The position numbers and the translations under genes were made by a program. The notes beneath the pieces were generated by a model. That model worked only from the letters and a program-made list of their open reading frames with translations, was not told the origin of the DNA and made no database searches. A DNA stretch of 64,000 nucleotides from Fomitopsis serialis (Eukaryota; Basidiomycota; Agaricomycetes; Polyporales; Fomitopsidaceae), in the NCBI RefSeq assembly GCF_022376445.1, contig NW_025955104.1, positions 43,288 to 107,287 of the forward strand, read 5' to 3'. Of the stretch, positions 24,780-36,249 are shown piece after piece. The first letter of the stretch is position 1. Every line of letters starts with the position of its first letter.

Positions 24780-25050
24780 ATAATGAGCTGTACGACGGGC
24801 ACTGGCAGCGAGCTCAGATCTCAGAGTCAAAGTCGGACGACCCTGAGCGGCGGCGGCACGGTACACGTGATCGTGTCACTCAGGGACGCGTGTCGCGCGG
24901 CTTCGCGCCCGCTTCACAACTTGAACTCGGTTCTGAATATGTATCGAACAGCACTAGCTGTACACGCGTGGTGTAGATCAACGGCTCGCCCACCTCGATG
25001 TTTTGCTTCGCCTTCACAAGTTGCAACGCTAACGGCGTACTAATACTTCC
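24780..25050. repeat. diverged repeat of 27490-28040
   Basis: Blocks such as GGCACGGTACACGTGATCGTGTC, CAACTTGAACTCGG..ATCGAACAGCACT and TTGCAACGCTAA recur in the same order at about 27590-27680 and 28000-28020. In the second copy they lead into the intact SDR gene at 28158, so this copy was probably the upstream region of the broken SDR at 25051. Confidence 0.6.
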
Positions 25051-25384
25051 TCGCGATCCCAGGCGGCTTCCGGACGGACCGGCTGGACCGGCGCTACACC
25101 ATCAACCACCACGTCCCCGACTAATACGACGAGTATCGCGAGAAGATCCTCAACGGGATGCAGGAACGCTGGAAACAGACCCAGGGAGACCCGGTGGAGG
25201 CGACGGAGGCCCTTGTGGACGCCATCAAGGGAGAGGGCAAGGCGGAGGGGGTGATGATGGGCCGTCGTGGCTCCTCATAGGGAAGCCGACGTTCACGCAG
25301 GCGACGCTGCTGATCAAGAGGCCGTCGGAGAGCATGTCCCAGTGAGAGGGGATCTCGAAGGACCCAAAGCTCGATTGCGTAGAC
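25051..25384 (+). pseudogene. SDR pseudogene, C-terminal exon only
   Basis: The sequence aligns closely with the last exon of the SDR gene at 28158-29288, from the AIPGGFRT region to the end. Exons 1-4, with the coenzyme-binding motif and the Tyr-Lys pair, are absent. In-frame damage includes TAA where the intact copy has a Tyr codon (after NHHVPD), a shifted frame near VMMGRRG, and altered codons at the end. The left edge is sharp: the TCGCGAT at 25051 corresponds both to 28032-28038 (upstream of the intact gene) and to 28945-28951 (inside its last exon), as expected if about 0.9 kb was deleted between these two short repeats. Confidence 0.85.
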
Positions 25385-25429
25385 TCGCACCTACATCTGT
25401 CCACTGTCAATGATATGATATGATGCGAT

Positions 25430-27135
25430 GCGGACCAGATGCGGACTGATCTTTCTCAGTCTGTCAGTCGGATACTTAAAGGTGCTATGCAGCACATCTT
25501 TGCTCCCCGCTCTCACCGTTTCGACAGGACCTCACTCAATACGCATCTCGATGAATTCCTCGAGAATACTTCCCCCCACGCTCACAAGTGCGATCATCGA
25601 AACCCTACTATATGGCCCATCCCTCCTCATATGCATAACCTCGGTATGGTTGCTCTGGGATCAAAACCGCACACGCGCAGGAAGAATTACAACAAAACGG
25701 CCTTCATTCGCGCGAGGAATTCCTATGATCATAGCTGGATTATGTCTGCTACTAGGTATGACTGCTGTAGGTCTACTCAGTCCGCAGTATCCTTGCGTGA
25801 CTGAGACGAGTTCGCCTTGAACAGCACTGGATCGTCAGCGTTGTACGCTTGTTCCAAGCGGTGGTGACGTACAAGGGAGGCTCAGCACCCGAGGAGTATC
25901 TCAAGGACTATCTCGACAGACCATTCTCAGTAGCTGACATCACATTACTGCTTTTCTGCATCATCATAACCGATGCAGTCTGTGTAAGTGTCTTGTCGCG
26001 TATCTCGCGTACGGCGGTAACCAACATTGACATCCTTTGCTTCTGAAAGGTGTATCGTCTCTGGATCATCTGGGCCTTCCGAAGGACTGTCGTTGTGATA
26101 CCGATCTGTGCACTACTTGTCACAATTGGTGAGGCTTACCTTCTAAGACACGACGGGCCTTCGGCGCCTTACTGACTCCTGAAGTACTGCAGTGTCCGGC
26201 GCAGGCACCATTTACGTGACAACCAACCTGCGAAATTCTGCAAACGAACCAGGGACCTCACAATGGAAATGGGTCTCGGCTACTTTCGTCGGTACCCTCT
26301 GGTAAGTACTCCCCATGCAGATCTAGAAAGTTCATTCCGACGACTGACCTCGTCCCTCAGTCTCAACATATATTGCATGAGTTCAGTCAACTGTCCTTTT
26401 GCTGCTTTACACCTGCGCTGACCCCGTTCACTTCAACGACAGCATTCATCGCAGGCAGACTTGTTGTCTCGGAATGTAATCTCATCAAAGCTGGCCTCCA
26501 ACCTGACGCCACCAATGTCATCACGGTGAGAAGCAGTGTACTAGTGGTCGCACCCGCCGGCTGATTCACTTGACCCGCAAACAGAAGGCCCTCGTCATCT
26601 TCATTGAGAGCGCAAGCATCTACACGTGCGTATCCCTCGATCCATGAGGTAGTTTACTGTGCAGACAATAGTTCGACAGAGGATGGGCCGTCTTTTACTG
26701 TGTCTCCTACGAAACTCAGAGCGACGCGCGTTTCGTGGCCCGTGATTGTTCGCCTGCTATCGCGGGGCTCACGTTCGGGCTCATCATCGTTCAAGCCCGC
26801 CTGGCCTTCCCGCAGGGCGTAGCCGAAAGGCGAACCGGAAACACCACAGACGAGCTGCGGTTTGCCTCGCAACACACGTCACACATGCTCACATCCATCG
26901 TGGTGAACGTGCCCGATATCGCACGGGAGCCCCAGGACATGGATGCGGATGACCAGCACGACTCGTTGCCTCAAGTGAAGCTGTTGAAGCTGGATCCTCT
27001 TCATGGAATGCAGCACGGGTCATAGGTAGGTCGGTCTGCACTGTAGGTCACGGTAGCCTAATCCCATGCTTAGCGACAAACCAGATTAATATTCTTATAA
27101 GTTACGACTGCGAGTAAGTATTATATGTACTCATA
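25430..27135 (+). repeat. inverted segmental duplication, right arm
   Basis: Counterpart of 8540-10230 in opposite orientation, with membrane paralogue C inside. The two arms are about 15.2 kb apart and enclose both OYE genes, RAD17 and the dioxygenase. Confidence 0.75.
25551..27025 (+). CDS. integral membrane protein, paralogue C
   Basis: Eight exons, 25551-25766, 25825-25983, 26050-26128, 26193-26301, 26361-26380, 26443-26525, 26585-26625 and 26680-27025, all in phase, encode 350 residues. Helix-forming stretches are ETLLYGPSLLICITSVWLL, IIAGLCLLLGMTA, LLLFCIIITDAVC, VVVIPICALLVTI, a Trp-rich loop segment SQWKWVSATFVG, KALVIFIESASIYT and GLTFGLIIVQARL. The tail is hydrophilic and acidic. 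The layout matches the widespread uncharacterised agaricomycete family to which paralogue A belongs. The 20-nt exon 5 is easily missed by automated prediction. This is the intact member of the inverted pair. It starts just downstream of the broken SDR relic. Function unknown. Confidence 0.85.
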
Positions 27136-27289
27136 CGTGCTAGTCAGACAAGAAATCAAGAAGTAAGTACGTCGAGGCGTCTACGCAGGCTATAGTGCAC
27201 ACTGTTTAGTTCACGGGGTGTGCCCGTCTACCCGAAGAGACTGTCATTCTAGGCCCGCGGCAGGTCGCATGCGCACAGACCAGTATGAC

Positions 27290-27420
27290 GCTGCAATAAA
27301 CAGACACACACGATTGACTTCGAGAACAGGATATGCGCGAGCTACGGACACTAGTACTTACATGACGGTTTGACAGGTGGGAACGTGTGCACGAAGCGAT
27401 CCACGTGTGCTCAGGCTCTT
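27290..27420. repeat. relic of the 3' end of the 22851-24335 gene
   Basis: Matches 22795-22920 in the same orientation: shared ACTTCGAGAACAGGAT, GTGCACGAAGCG and CCACGTGTGCTC. The corresponding reading frame is no longer continuous, so it is not a gene. Confidence 0.65.
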
Positions 27421-27489
27421 CTGGGCATCGCCGCCCGGCGCCTTGTATGTACAAGACTGCAGCATCGGTGCATAGGATGTAGGATGCAG

Positions 27490-28040
27490 TGAGCTGTGGC
27501 TTAGTTGGGGATGTAAATGTCATCGACGTCGTGGTATCTGATTCGGTCAAGGTCATTCAAGTTTGCGAGGAGGAGGAAGAAATCAAGAACAGCGGCACGG
27601 TACACGTGACCGTGTCGCTAGGGGTTCGCAAATGCGTCGCGCGTCTTCCACAACTCATTTCTGAACACGTATTGAACAGCACTGAGTAACTAGCCCTCTG
27701 GGCGCACCAGTGATGCATCGTGCTGGACGGTCGTTTCCCGGTCATCCTCATCACCGCTAGTAGCGTTACAACTGAAACCTGCCTAGCGCTGAACGCAAGA
27801 TCCGAGGTCTCCCTTCAATGCGTCGGAGGTATGTGCCTGTTTTTTTCGGAAGACAAGGAATTCTGACGAAGTCGCCTCGAGGTCGGTTGATATGCACGCG
27901 CAATGCACGCGTTGTGTGGATCAGCGGCGCGCCCACCCCGTTGTCTCACTTCGCCTACACAGATGGATCCCCCCACAACATGCGTGCTGGCTCGTATAAT
28001 TTTGCAACGCTAAGAGGCTAATGGTCCTTGATCGCGATGA
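27490..28040. repeat. second copy of the pre-SDR repeat
   Basis: Collinear with 24780-25050 but with insertions between the similar blocks. It leads into the intact SDR gene. No reading frame of interest. Confidence 0.55.
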
Positions 28041-28157
28041 AACGCGCAGCATTAGTGGATATAAGCACAACGGCGACAGAAATACTTGGTGTCGATCCGC
28101 TCACTGGAACTAGTGCGTGGACAGTTTCTCGCAAGGACGAGGACGCAGAGAAATAAA

Positions 28158-29288
28158 ATGAATAGTGGGGCCCAAGTATGGCTTGTCACTGGTGAGTTGC
28201 ATTGCTCAGGAACGCATCTTCATCAAATCCGAATGCTTATCATGTTCTTCCTGTAGGCACATCTTCAGGTCTAGGGAAATGCCTTGTCACTTCCGTTCTC
28301 AGCCGAGGTGACTGCGTGGTCGCAACAGTGCGAAAACCAAGCAGCCTCGACGATCTCGCGTTGACGGAGGAGCAGAAGGGCCGACTCCGAGTAATGATTC
28401 TGGACATCACCGACTCCGAAGAGAACATCCGCAAGCTCATCGGTGAGGCTTGGGTGGTCTGGGGGCGTGTTGACATCTTAGTGAACAACGCTGGTCGCGC
28501 TTCGACTAAGGCCCTAATGGAGGAGGGCGGGTGCGTGCTTCGCTCTATATTGGCATACAAATACACGTCCCTGATAGGACACTAGATTAGAACTCATGAG
28601 AGCGGAATACGAGACCAATGTGTTTGGCACGATGAAGGTCACAAACGCCGTCCTGCCACACATGCGCCAACGGAAGTCGGGGCTCATCGTGTTTCTGGGA
28701 AGCCGGGTCGTCTGGCAGGCTAACACACCCGTGCGTCTCGACTGAGTGTATCCCCGCGCCGCGCGACGAACGACTCACTAGCAGAGACGCAGGTCGCATC
28801 GTCTTATATTTCTTCCAAGGCAGCTATACATGGTACGTCGCCCTCTGCGTTTTCTACACCGGCACAGGACCGGACAACGAATTCTTCCAGCCATCAGTGA
28901 AACGCTTGCTGCCGAGGTCGCGCAATTCGGCATCCGCGTTCTCCTCGCGATCCCGGGCGGCTTCCGGACGAGCCAGCTGGATGGGGACTACACGATGAAC
29001 CACCACGTCTCCGACTATGATGGGTATCGCGAAGAGATACTCAACGCGATGCAGGAGCGCTGGAAGCAGGCCCAGGGTGATCCGGCGAAGGCGATGGAGG
29101 TCCTTGTGGACGCCATCAAGGGAGAGGGCAAGGCGGAGGGGATGGCGACGCCGTCGTGGCTCCTCATAGGGAAGCCGACGTTCACGCAGGCGACGCTGCT
29201 GAACGAGAGGCTGTCGGAGAATGTGTCACAGTGGGAGGGGGTCTCGAGGGATCTGGACTACGATCGCGTAGATTCGCACCGTCCGTGA
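28158..29288 (+). CDS. short-chain dehydrogenase/reductase, copy 1
   Basis: Exons 28158-28191, 28257-28530, 28586-28730, 28787-28832 and 28891-29288 give 298 residues. A classical SDR: VTGTSSGLGK (residues 10-19) binds the dinucleotide, ILDITD supplies the acidic loop, VNNAG stabilises the sheet, FLGSR carries the catalytic Ser region, and Tyr158 and Lys162 form the YxxxK pair in YISSKAAIHA. PGGFRT follows the catalytic helix. The short, hydrophilic C-terminus gives no membrane anchor. Substrate unknown; such SDRs reduce or oxidise alcohols and ketones with NAD(P)(H). The acceptor of intron 3 is placed after GCAGAG because only this keeps the frame. It shares its exon plan with 29572-30780. 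Confidence 0.92.
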
Positions 29289-29571
29289 CTGTTTGAATTC
29301 AGTAGTACGGCCTACTCGGGCTGCGCTGGCGTCTTGTTGTCTCCGGGCGGTTATCAAGGCGGGATTCTTGGAACTTTCGGACGGTCTCCACCGGCATTTG
29401 TCGAGGGCTCTATCCCTCTCAAGTACCAGCCCGTGTTGCGGTATACCCAGTAGGTTGGATCATTCTTCCCCCTGATACGTGAGGTTATGTTACACCTACC
29501 GCACCCATGGGTGGTGCTTCTGACGAATCTCACTAACAGAATAGTTGTTCATCATCGATTCGCCGCGCACG

Positions 29572-30780
29572 ATGTCCGCCGCTGAGCAGAAGGTTTGGCT
29601 CATCACTGGTGAGTCTCTTATACATCCCGATGACGCAGATCTACGCGATCCGTACGTGTGGCATTCTGAGCTCCCGTGCTACACAGAGGCTTCGTCTGTC
29701 TATCCATGCCGCAGCCTCGGTGGGATTGGTCGCGCGGAATGTAGCTATTGATTTCAAGTGTCTAATCCGATTGTGACCCGCAGGTACATCGTCGGGACTT
29801 GGGAAAAGTCTGGTCGCATCTGCCCTAGGACGGGGCGACCTCGTCATTGCTACAGTGCGTCGCCGTGAAGACTTCTCGCTGTCGGATGCGGACGCATCTC
29901 GCGTCCATGTCCTACTTTTGGACGTTACGGAGCCCGAGGACAGCGTTCGCCAGAAGATAGCCGAAGCCTGGAATGTCTGGGGACGCATTGACGTCCTGGT
30001 GAACAACGCAGGATACGTCTCGCAGTGTTTGCTTGAAGAGGGCGGGTAGGTGGTTACAAACTGATGACTGTACGATCAAAATCTCATTTACATCCAGGTT
30101 ATCTGCCGCCATGAAACAATTTGACGTGAATTTTTTCGGGGTGTTGAAGGTCACGAATGCTATCTTACCGCACATGCGCGCGCGCAAATCCGGATTGGTC
30201 GTCTTTGTCGGAAGCAGAGCAGTCTGGCAGGCCAATATACCGGTAGGCGCATCAGCAGTCGAGCCCGAACAAATCTCTCACACCCTTGACGTGCAGACCG
30301 CGGGGTTATACATCGCATCCAAGGCCGCTATACACAGTAGGTGTCGACTGAAATGTTGATAACACGTCCTCATAAGCCCATGACTCCTGATTAGCCTACA
30401 GCGAGACACTTGCGGCTGAGGTTGGTCAGTTTGGGATTCGTGTGCTCCTCGCCGTCCCCGGTGGCTTCCGCACCACCCAGGATAAGCAGCTATACACGCA
30501 GAATGTTCCCCTCGAGGAATATAATGAATTTCGAGACAATATTTTGAACTTCCTCGCAAACTACTGGAGCCGCGCACAAGGGGATCCGGCGAAGGCTATG
30601 GAGGTTCTGACCGATGTCGTGCGGGGCGAGGGGAAGGCCAAAGACCTGGAGCTACCTCCTTTGCTCCTTTTGGGAGATGCGACATACACGCAGGCACGGG
30701 TGTATTCCGAGACGCTCTTGGAGAATGCGTCGAAATGGGAAGGCATCGGCAAGAACCTGAACTTCGATCCGAGCATATGA
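29572..30780 (+). CDS. short-chain dehydrogenase/reductase, copy 2
   Basis: Exons 29572-29608, 29784-30045, 30098-30242, 30297-30336 and 30395-30780 encode 289 residues. The same motifs as copy 1 are present: ITGTSSGLGK, LLLDVTE, VNNAG, FVGSRAVWQ, YIASK (Tyr153, Lys157), YSETLAAEV and PGGFRT. Intron positions and phases are the same as in copy 1; exon 3 is 145 nt in both. Protein similarity is moderate, so this duplication is older than the one that produced the relic at 25051. It follows copy 1 head to tail after 283 bp. Likely a soluble NAD(P)-dependent oxidoreductase; the substrate cannot be read from sequence. Confidence 0.92.
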
Positions 30781-31731
30781 ACGTGAAGCTGCCTAGGCTC
30801 GGACAGATCTGTATGTCGTTCAACCCTATACCGTTGGGGCAGTAGTACTGATCTAAGACGTCCGACGATAAAGGCGTATCCGTTTGCGATTCTTCCAGAC
30901 GGTTCAGATTGTTACGGCGACTCGTGGTAAGTATTCAGTCAGACACATCATCTGAACCTCACCACTGACAGAAGGCCCTCATTCGGATTTATTGTCGCTT
31001 CTTATAGGTGGTGCTACCAGAACATGTACTATGTCCAACTTGACTGACTCCTTGACTCCTTGTCACGGTGTGCGATGTTTATTGTAAGTCTCTGTCACGT
31101 GAACAGTGGCAACGATCCGGCCGAGTAACAAGTTTCAACCTGTTTGACTTCTCCACCTACTGTCACTTCCGGGTTACCATGTAGCTCTCGAGCTCATGCT
31201 ACCGGTCTGTCTGGGCCAAGTATCACATTTTGCTCGGCTAGCAATTATCGCCTCTGTCGAAATGGAAGTGCTCGCTGAGGATCTCAACATGAGCATGCAA
31301 ATGCGTCGCGTCACCAGGAATGTGTCGTGTCACGGCACGCCACTTGTACAACGTGTATGTAGAACGTACCTCACGCGGCAGTATTCCTTTGAGTCAACTC
31401 TAGCTGATGCGTGACGGAAAACACTGCATTTTCAGTGAGTGTCACTGTCATGCCTCATTTTACCACACCGGACACTATGCTCATCCATTGTCCTAAATCA
31501 GCGCCACCAAAGACACCTACAAGATGAGCACGCGACATCAACGCTCAGTGTTTCATTCGCTATGCTTTCATCAGCTCCTTTCAACCTCCACTGCCCACAG
31601 CGTTGATTCGCTTGCCAATGCGTCTTGTCTACCATTCAACTCGAAGTACGCGTCGATTTGGTGCCAAAGATGAGCACTGTATCGATTCTGACGCACCTTT
31701 CTAGCACTGGCAGTGTCGCCTTTTCCACGAT
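30781..31731. other. intergenic, no gene seen
   Basis: No convincing frame. Scattered CTGTCAC and TTGACTCC repeats near 31040-31170 have no obvious meaning. Confidence 0.4.
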
Positions 31732-32196
31732 ATGAACATGTGGCCCGGGGAGATGACTTCATTCACGACCGCGAACCCAACAACCCAACTCCCTCTTGCC
31801 AACATACTCTGTGAACGTGATGTCGACGGGCTCTACGACACGTTCCTGTGTCCCGACAAAGATGACACGCTCGACGATGATTCGGACGAGCGGCCGCAGC
31901 TACTATCAGAACAGGTCATCGACGGCATGATTCTCGATTTCGACATTATGTCCTTCGTTGGCGACGTCGAGGAGCCACCGGACTTCCCTCGTACGAATGA
32001 CGAGGTACAAAAGCAGTTTCGGGATGAAGAAATGCGGTGGGCACCTGCAGTGACGTTTACCGAACGCGCAATGTTGAAGAAGATGACGCCTTTGTACCCT
32101 ATCGCTCCCCCGCCAATGACAGGAGTGGTGCTCTTTCTGATGAGACAGCTTGCTTTCATCGACGACGATTATGTTGTGGACAAGCTGGGACAATGA
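31732..32196 (+). CDS. hypothetical acidic protein, about 154 aa
   Basis: One uninterrupted frame. Asp/Glu-rich throughout (e.g. DKDDTLDDDSDERPQ), with a Leu/Val-rich end (VVLFLMRQLAFIDDDYVVDKL). No known motif. The antisense frame is also open but has a Ser-rich composition typical of the reverse of acidic coding sequence. A donor-like GTGAGT just after the stop suggests that the true 3' end may be spliced differently. Coding status is an inference from composition. Confidence 0.4.
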   Translation: MNMWPGEMTSFTTANPTTQLPLANILCERDVDGLYDTFLCPDKDDTLDDDSDERPQLLSEQVIDGMILDFDIMSFVGDVEEPPDFPRTNDEVQKQFRDEEMRWAPAVTFTERAMLKKMTPLYPIAPPPMTGVVLFLMRQLAFIDDDYVVDKLGQ

Positions 32197-33244
32197 AGGA
32201 GAGTTGTATGGTGAGTACGTGCACGCCATTACCTTTTGCAGTCTGATATGGTAGGACAACAACTTCAAAGGTAAGTCAACGCAGAATGTCCTCGTCGTGT
32301 GGCATCTGCAGTATAAAGCGTTTCTTGAGCAATGATTCATCTGGGACTCGGACACATCGACTGTTATATGTACGGGCGTACTTTCGCCACACGATAAGTA
32401 TTGCGCTCTGTTTGATAGGTTGATACTGCAAGTATGGGGTTATGAACAGAATCGACGCACACCTCGGACAATGCCCTGATGTTTTTTGCCTGACGTCTCG
32501 TCGATCGTCCTCGGCGGACAACTTCTGATCACCAGTTTACTGGACCTTGATTCTTAGCGGCCCCCACAGGAGGTGTGAGTTCCTTCCTTGCTCTCCACAT
32601 GTTATACGAGACTACGACGCTGACTGAGTCCCTCAGGTGTTTCGCCCCATCTTGAGTCGGCACATGAGCGGGAGTTGTTGTCTCGGTGCATTGCCATGAC
32701 GGCTTTACGGCGTCCAGTGAAAGTAAAGAACCGCTTTCGACATCGGTGGTCGTGTTCGGTGCTTCTGTACACGTTGCACCGACTCTACATATACATACAA
32801 ATGCATCACCCATCATCATGATTGCCTTCGCTGTCCCTGCGCTCGCCCAGTCGTCCAGCTCTGAGTTTTTGCTGCGCAAACCAAGAGCCATGGGAAACTT
32901 TAATGAGGTACGAACGAATATCCTTACTGACATTGTGCTTTCCTTTTGGCTTCGCGCGAACCGACGGCTGATACGACACATCTTGGCTTGTCTTATAGCC
33001 AGTAGACCTTGAGCAGACCCACCGGAAATCGGCAAGTGCTATCACACTATACTTGCTCTTGGGGAGCACTCGGTCAGCTCGCCTCGTTCCACCGTCGGGG
33101 TTTGTCTGCGATCTGGGCACGGCTACATAGCATGTCAAAGAAGTTCATAACGATACTTTTCACAAAACAACAGTAGATACACCGCGTAGTCCCTCCGCCC
33201 TCCTGCCCGCACGCCCCAGTACAACGTAGCCCGACAACAAAGAA
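32197..33244. other. intergenic, no gene seen
   Basis: Frames up to 168 codons exist on the minus strand but have no family resemblance and poor composition. Confidence 0.4.
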
Positions 33245-35050
33245 TCAGAACAGCCCCACAAGGTCCGCGAATGGGTCCTTCCCGCCTTGTTGCGCCCCAT
33301 TCGCCGGCGCAGCGCTGCCCGGTGTCCCCGGTTGCTGCTGGTACCTGCCCGTCTGGTGTTGCTGCTGCTGTGGTTGGATCGGCTGATGCGTCTGTTGCGG
33401 CTGTATCGACTGTGCGCCCGCGAAGTAGTTCGGCGTCGACGGCTGCTGGGGCGTGCCCAGGCGGATGCTGCCAAGCTGTGCGGGCGACCCTGCCCCGGGA
33501 CGCGCGGCGAGGTTGAGCGTCGGCGGCGTGCCCGCACCGATGCCCATGCCGGTCGAGAAGCCATTCGAGGGTGATGGTGCGGCCATTGGTGAGCTCGAGC
33601 CGCTTTGCGAGCCCATACCCATACCCATGCGTGAGCCCATGCCCATACCCATTCCGCTCCCCATACCCATCCCCGCTCCCATGCCCATACCCATGCTCGA
33701 GCCCATCCCGGACCCCATGTGCATACCAGCGCCCATCCCACTCATCCCGCTCATCATCGGCTGCTGAGGCTGTGTCTGGAAATGTGTCTGGGCGGTCGGT
33801 CCAAAAAGACTCGCGAGATCGTCCAGTGGTGGCTGCTGCTGGCCGGGCTGTGCTGGCGCGGACGATGGTCCGTCGTCGAAGTCGATGAGCGAGTCGTTCT
33901 GCGACGCGGCCGTGACCTCTGGTGGGATGGGGTTCGCCGCGGCCGTGAAGTCACCCTTCTTGTACGAGTCGTACCGGTTGAGGACCGCGTTCAGCTGGTC
34001 GTTGATCTGCAGGAACGTGTTGAGCGACTCGGGGTCGTCCGTCTCTGCGTTGGAGATCCAGCCCTGGATCTTTGGGCGTGCGGCCGTGAGGATGGACGCA
34101 ACTTGCTGGTGACGGCAATGGTCAACACGGCGAGAGCTAAAGATAGCCCAGTACACCCACATCGTATACATCGCCCTGCGCAAACTGCTCGCCCCGCCCC
34201 GTGTCCACGTTCTCTAGGAGCTCGTTGAGCAGGATCACCTTGCTCTCGAGCTTTGAGAGTTCTGTCAAGGCCTGCGAGCGGTAGTCCGGCTTCGCGTCGG
34301 GGTTTGCGCCTGCGAGCGTCTTCATCAGCTCCTGCGCCGCCGCCAGGTCCCGCGGCGTCCCTCTCCGGATGAGCTCCTGCAACTTCGCCTCCTGTGCCTC
34401 GCGGTCCTCCGCCTCGAGCTCGTCGGCAGTTTTCAGTGACTGCGTGATACATCAGCACGGTCGCGAGCGCGACGAACGGAAGCGGGACACGCACGGAGGC
34501 AGAGGCAATGGGCGGCTGACGTGGTCGGTCGCGGAAGCGGTAGCCCTTGAACGTCAGGAGACGGTGCATGTCCCGGATGTTCCCCAGATCCTCTCTCCAC
34601 CGCGACTCGGACGCGATCCCCTCCTTCCAGTCATTGATCAGGTCGAGAATACGTGTCATGACGGGGCCCGGGAACGGCGGCGGGCGTTCGGGAAAGCGGC
34701 GGACGAGCTCGTTGAGGAACTCCTTCGTGGCTATTTGCAGATGAAAGGGGTATCCACACGATTGTACGAGGGTCTCTAGGAGTGCGAGGGCAAGCATCGC
34801 GATGTGGGGATTGCGGTTATTGACGAGCGTGGCTATCATCATCGCTGCTTCGCGCGGGCTTAATCCATGTCCTTAGTTATTGATCAAGAGGATGTAGTAG
34901 GATCACATACGTATTGGCTTTCTTCTGGTTGATGTACTCCGCGACCTCCAGATGCAGAGCATAGTTGGGCTCCGTCAGATGAGGGCTACATGCCCGCATC
35001 ACGATGATCTGTGTCTGGGTTGCGCTGGACCTATAATTTGTGGAAAGCAT
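33245..35050 (-). CDS. VHS-GAT domain trafficking adaptor (GGA/TOM1-like)
   Basis: Exons 35050-34911, 34858-34495, 34439-34161 and 34105-33245 give 547 residues. The VHS domain fills about residues 15-155 (LTEPNYALHLEVAEYIN, KKANTPREAAMMIATLVNN, VQSCGYPFHLQI, EFLNELVRRF, ILDLINDWKEG). The GAT helical bundle follows at about 185-290 (LQELIRRGTPRDLAAAQELM, KVILLNELLENV, ESLNTFLQINDQLNAVLNRY). The tail is disordered, with a Gly-Met repeat and a Gln/Pro-rich stretch. It holds acidic-hydrophobic peptides, DSLIDFDD, DDLASLFG and the C-terminal DPFADLVGLF, that resemble clathrin/adaptor-binding boxes. VHS binds sorting signals and GAT binds Arf or ubiquitin at Golgi/endosomes (family knowledge). No GAE domain is seen, so it is not a full GGA. 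Both middle introns are 55 bp. Confidence 0.88.
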
Positions 35051-36087
35051 GGCCAGCGACGCCTTTGGCTAGCTTCCTAGCCCAGCTCACTGAGTAGAAC
35101 GAGGTCTGAGGGTAAGGATAAGTCGAGTTGGGGGTAGGTGGAAGACCGTAAGCGGTGGCTGAGCGCTCATACTGTGGCCTTTCCATACTCTTTCCGTCCG
35201 GGACAGTTGCGGAACAGCATGCTGAACCTGACTACCTACCAAGACATGCTAAGGCTAACCGAACGCAGGATACTATGGGAGAAGCCGCTTGTTTCCCTGC
35301 GCTCGTTGCGCCTGCAGTGGTGGCGGGTACTACTATGTAGTAAGTATTAAGTACTGTGCCCCTCTGCCAGGCGGCGTTCACCCTGACAGGGCCATAACGA
35401 GGTATCTCCACAAGTATATGTGCTAGCAAGGCACTAGGATCTGTGTGTATGTCACTGGATGTTGTCCTCTCAGCCATTGGTATGTACAGGTCTCATCAAG
35501 CCAAGAATAAGAATTTATGCCTCAAACTCGACTGCGGCAAGCATCTCGCGCGCGGCGGTACTGCAGATTCGGAAAACCTTGTCTGACGCGCCCCCGCGCT
35601 GTATAGTACATTAGTATGTACCGTCATATATACACATCCTCTGCCTTGCTGACATCAAATAGTCTCCCCAAGCAGACATATGTAGACAGTTCCTTCGAAG
35701 CTTCGTGCCTCAGGATCCTTGTCTGACACCCAGTCTGCCGCGACTCGCCCCGCGTGCGATCGAACATTCTTCCGAGGTACTTAGTTGTTCCACCGCTACC
35801 ACTTCAACACATGCCTCTGGCCGATAAAGGTGCGGTCCTCGCTTCTCGCCGTGGCATTTGTATCTGCGCAATCGTGTCTTCTCCGAGCACGTCGTGTAGT
35901 TCTCGTACTCTGTAGGTACAGTCGTACTGGCATTTCTGTGTTGCTTCGATGCTCGTTGTCTGATTTACCGGACATCGCCAATACTTAACCCACCCATTGA
36001 TGACCCTGCGACATATATTCAGCTGCTCGTGGCAGCTGTGAGGATGGGGGCTGAATATGGTGAGCTATGAGTGTCCTATTGTCCTAT
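35051..36087. other. intergenic, no gene seen
   Basis: No supported frame. It ends at the left terminus of the inverted-repeat element. Confidence 0.4.
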
Positions 36088-36089
36088 TA

Positions 36090-36249
36090 GGGACGTTCAG
36101 AGTTCGCTGTCCGGGCAGCTATCCCGGCAGCTATCCCGTCCAGCTTTCCGAGGCTCGACGCCGGCAAACGCCGACAGCGAGCCCAGCTGTGATCGTGCTC
36201 GCGACAGCAGAGGGCTCACTGTCGGCACGAGCGCTCGGCATCCCGTCGG
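36090..36249 (+). repeat. left terminal inverted repeat
   Basis: 160 bp, GC-rich (SmaI-like CCCGG steps), pairing with 36985-37144. The inner boundary is where GTCGGGAC here meets GTCGGAGA in the other arm. Confidence 0.85.

Noticed and set aside
32529..33035. 168-codon minus-strand ORF with an overlapping plus-strand frame
   Set aside because: No motif, no splice continuity, and composition like the surrounding intergenic sequence.
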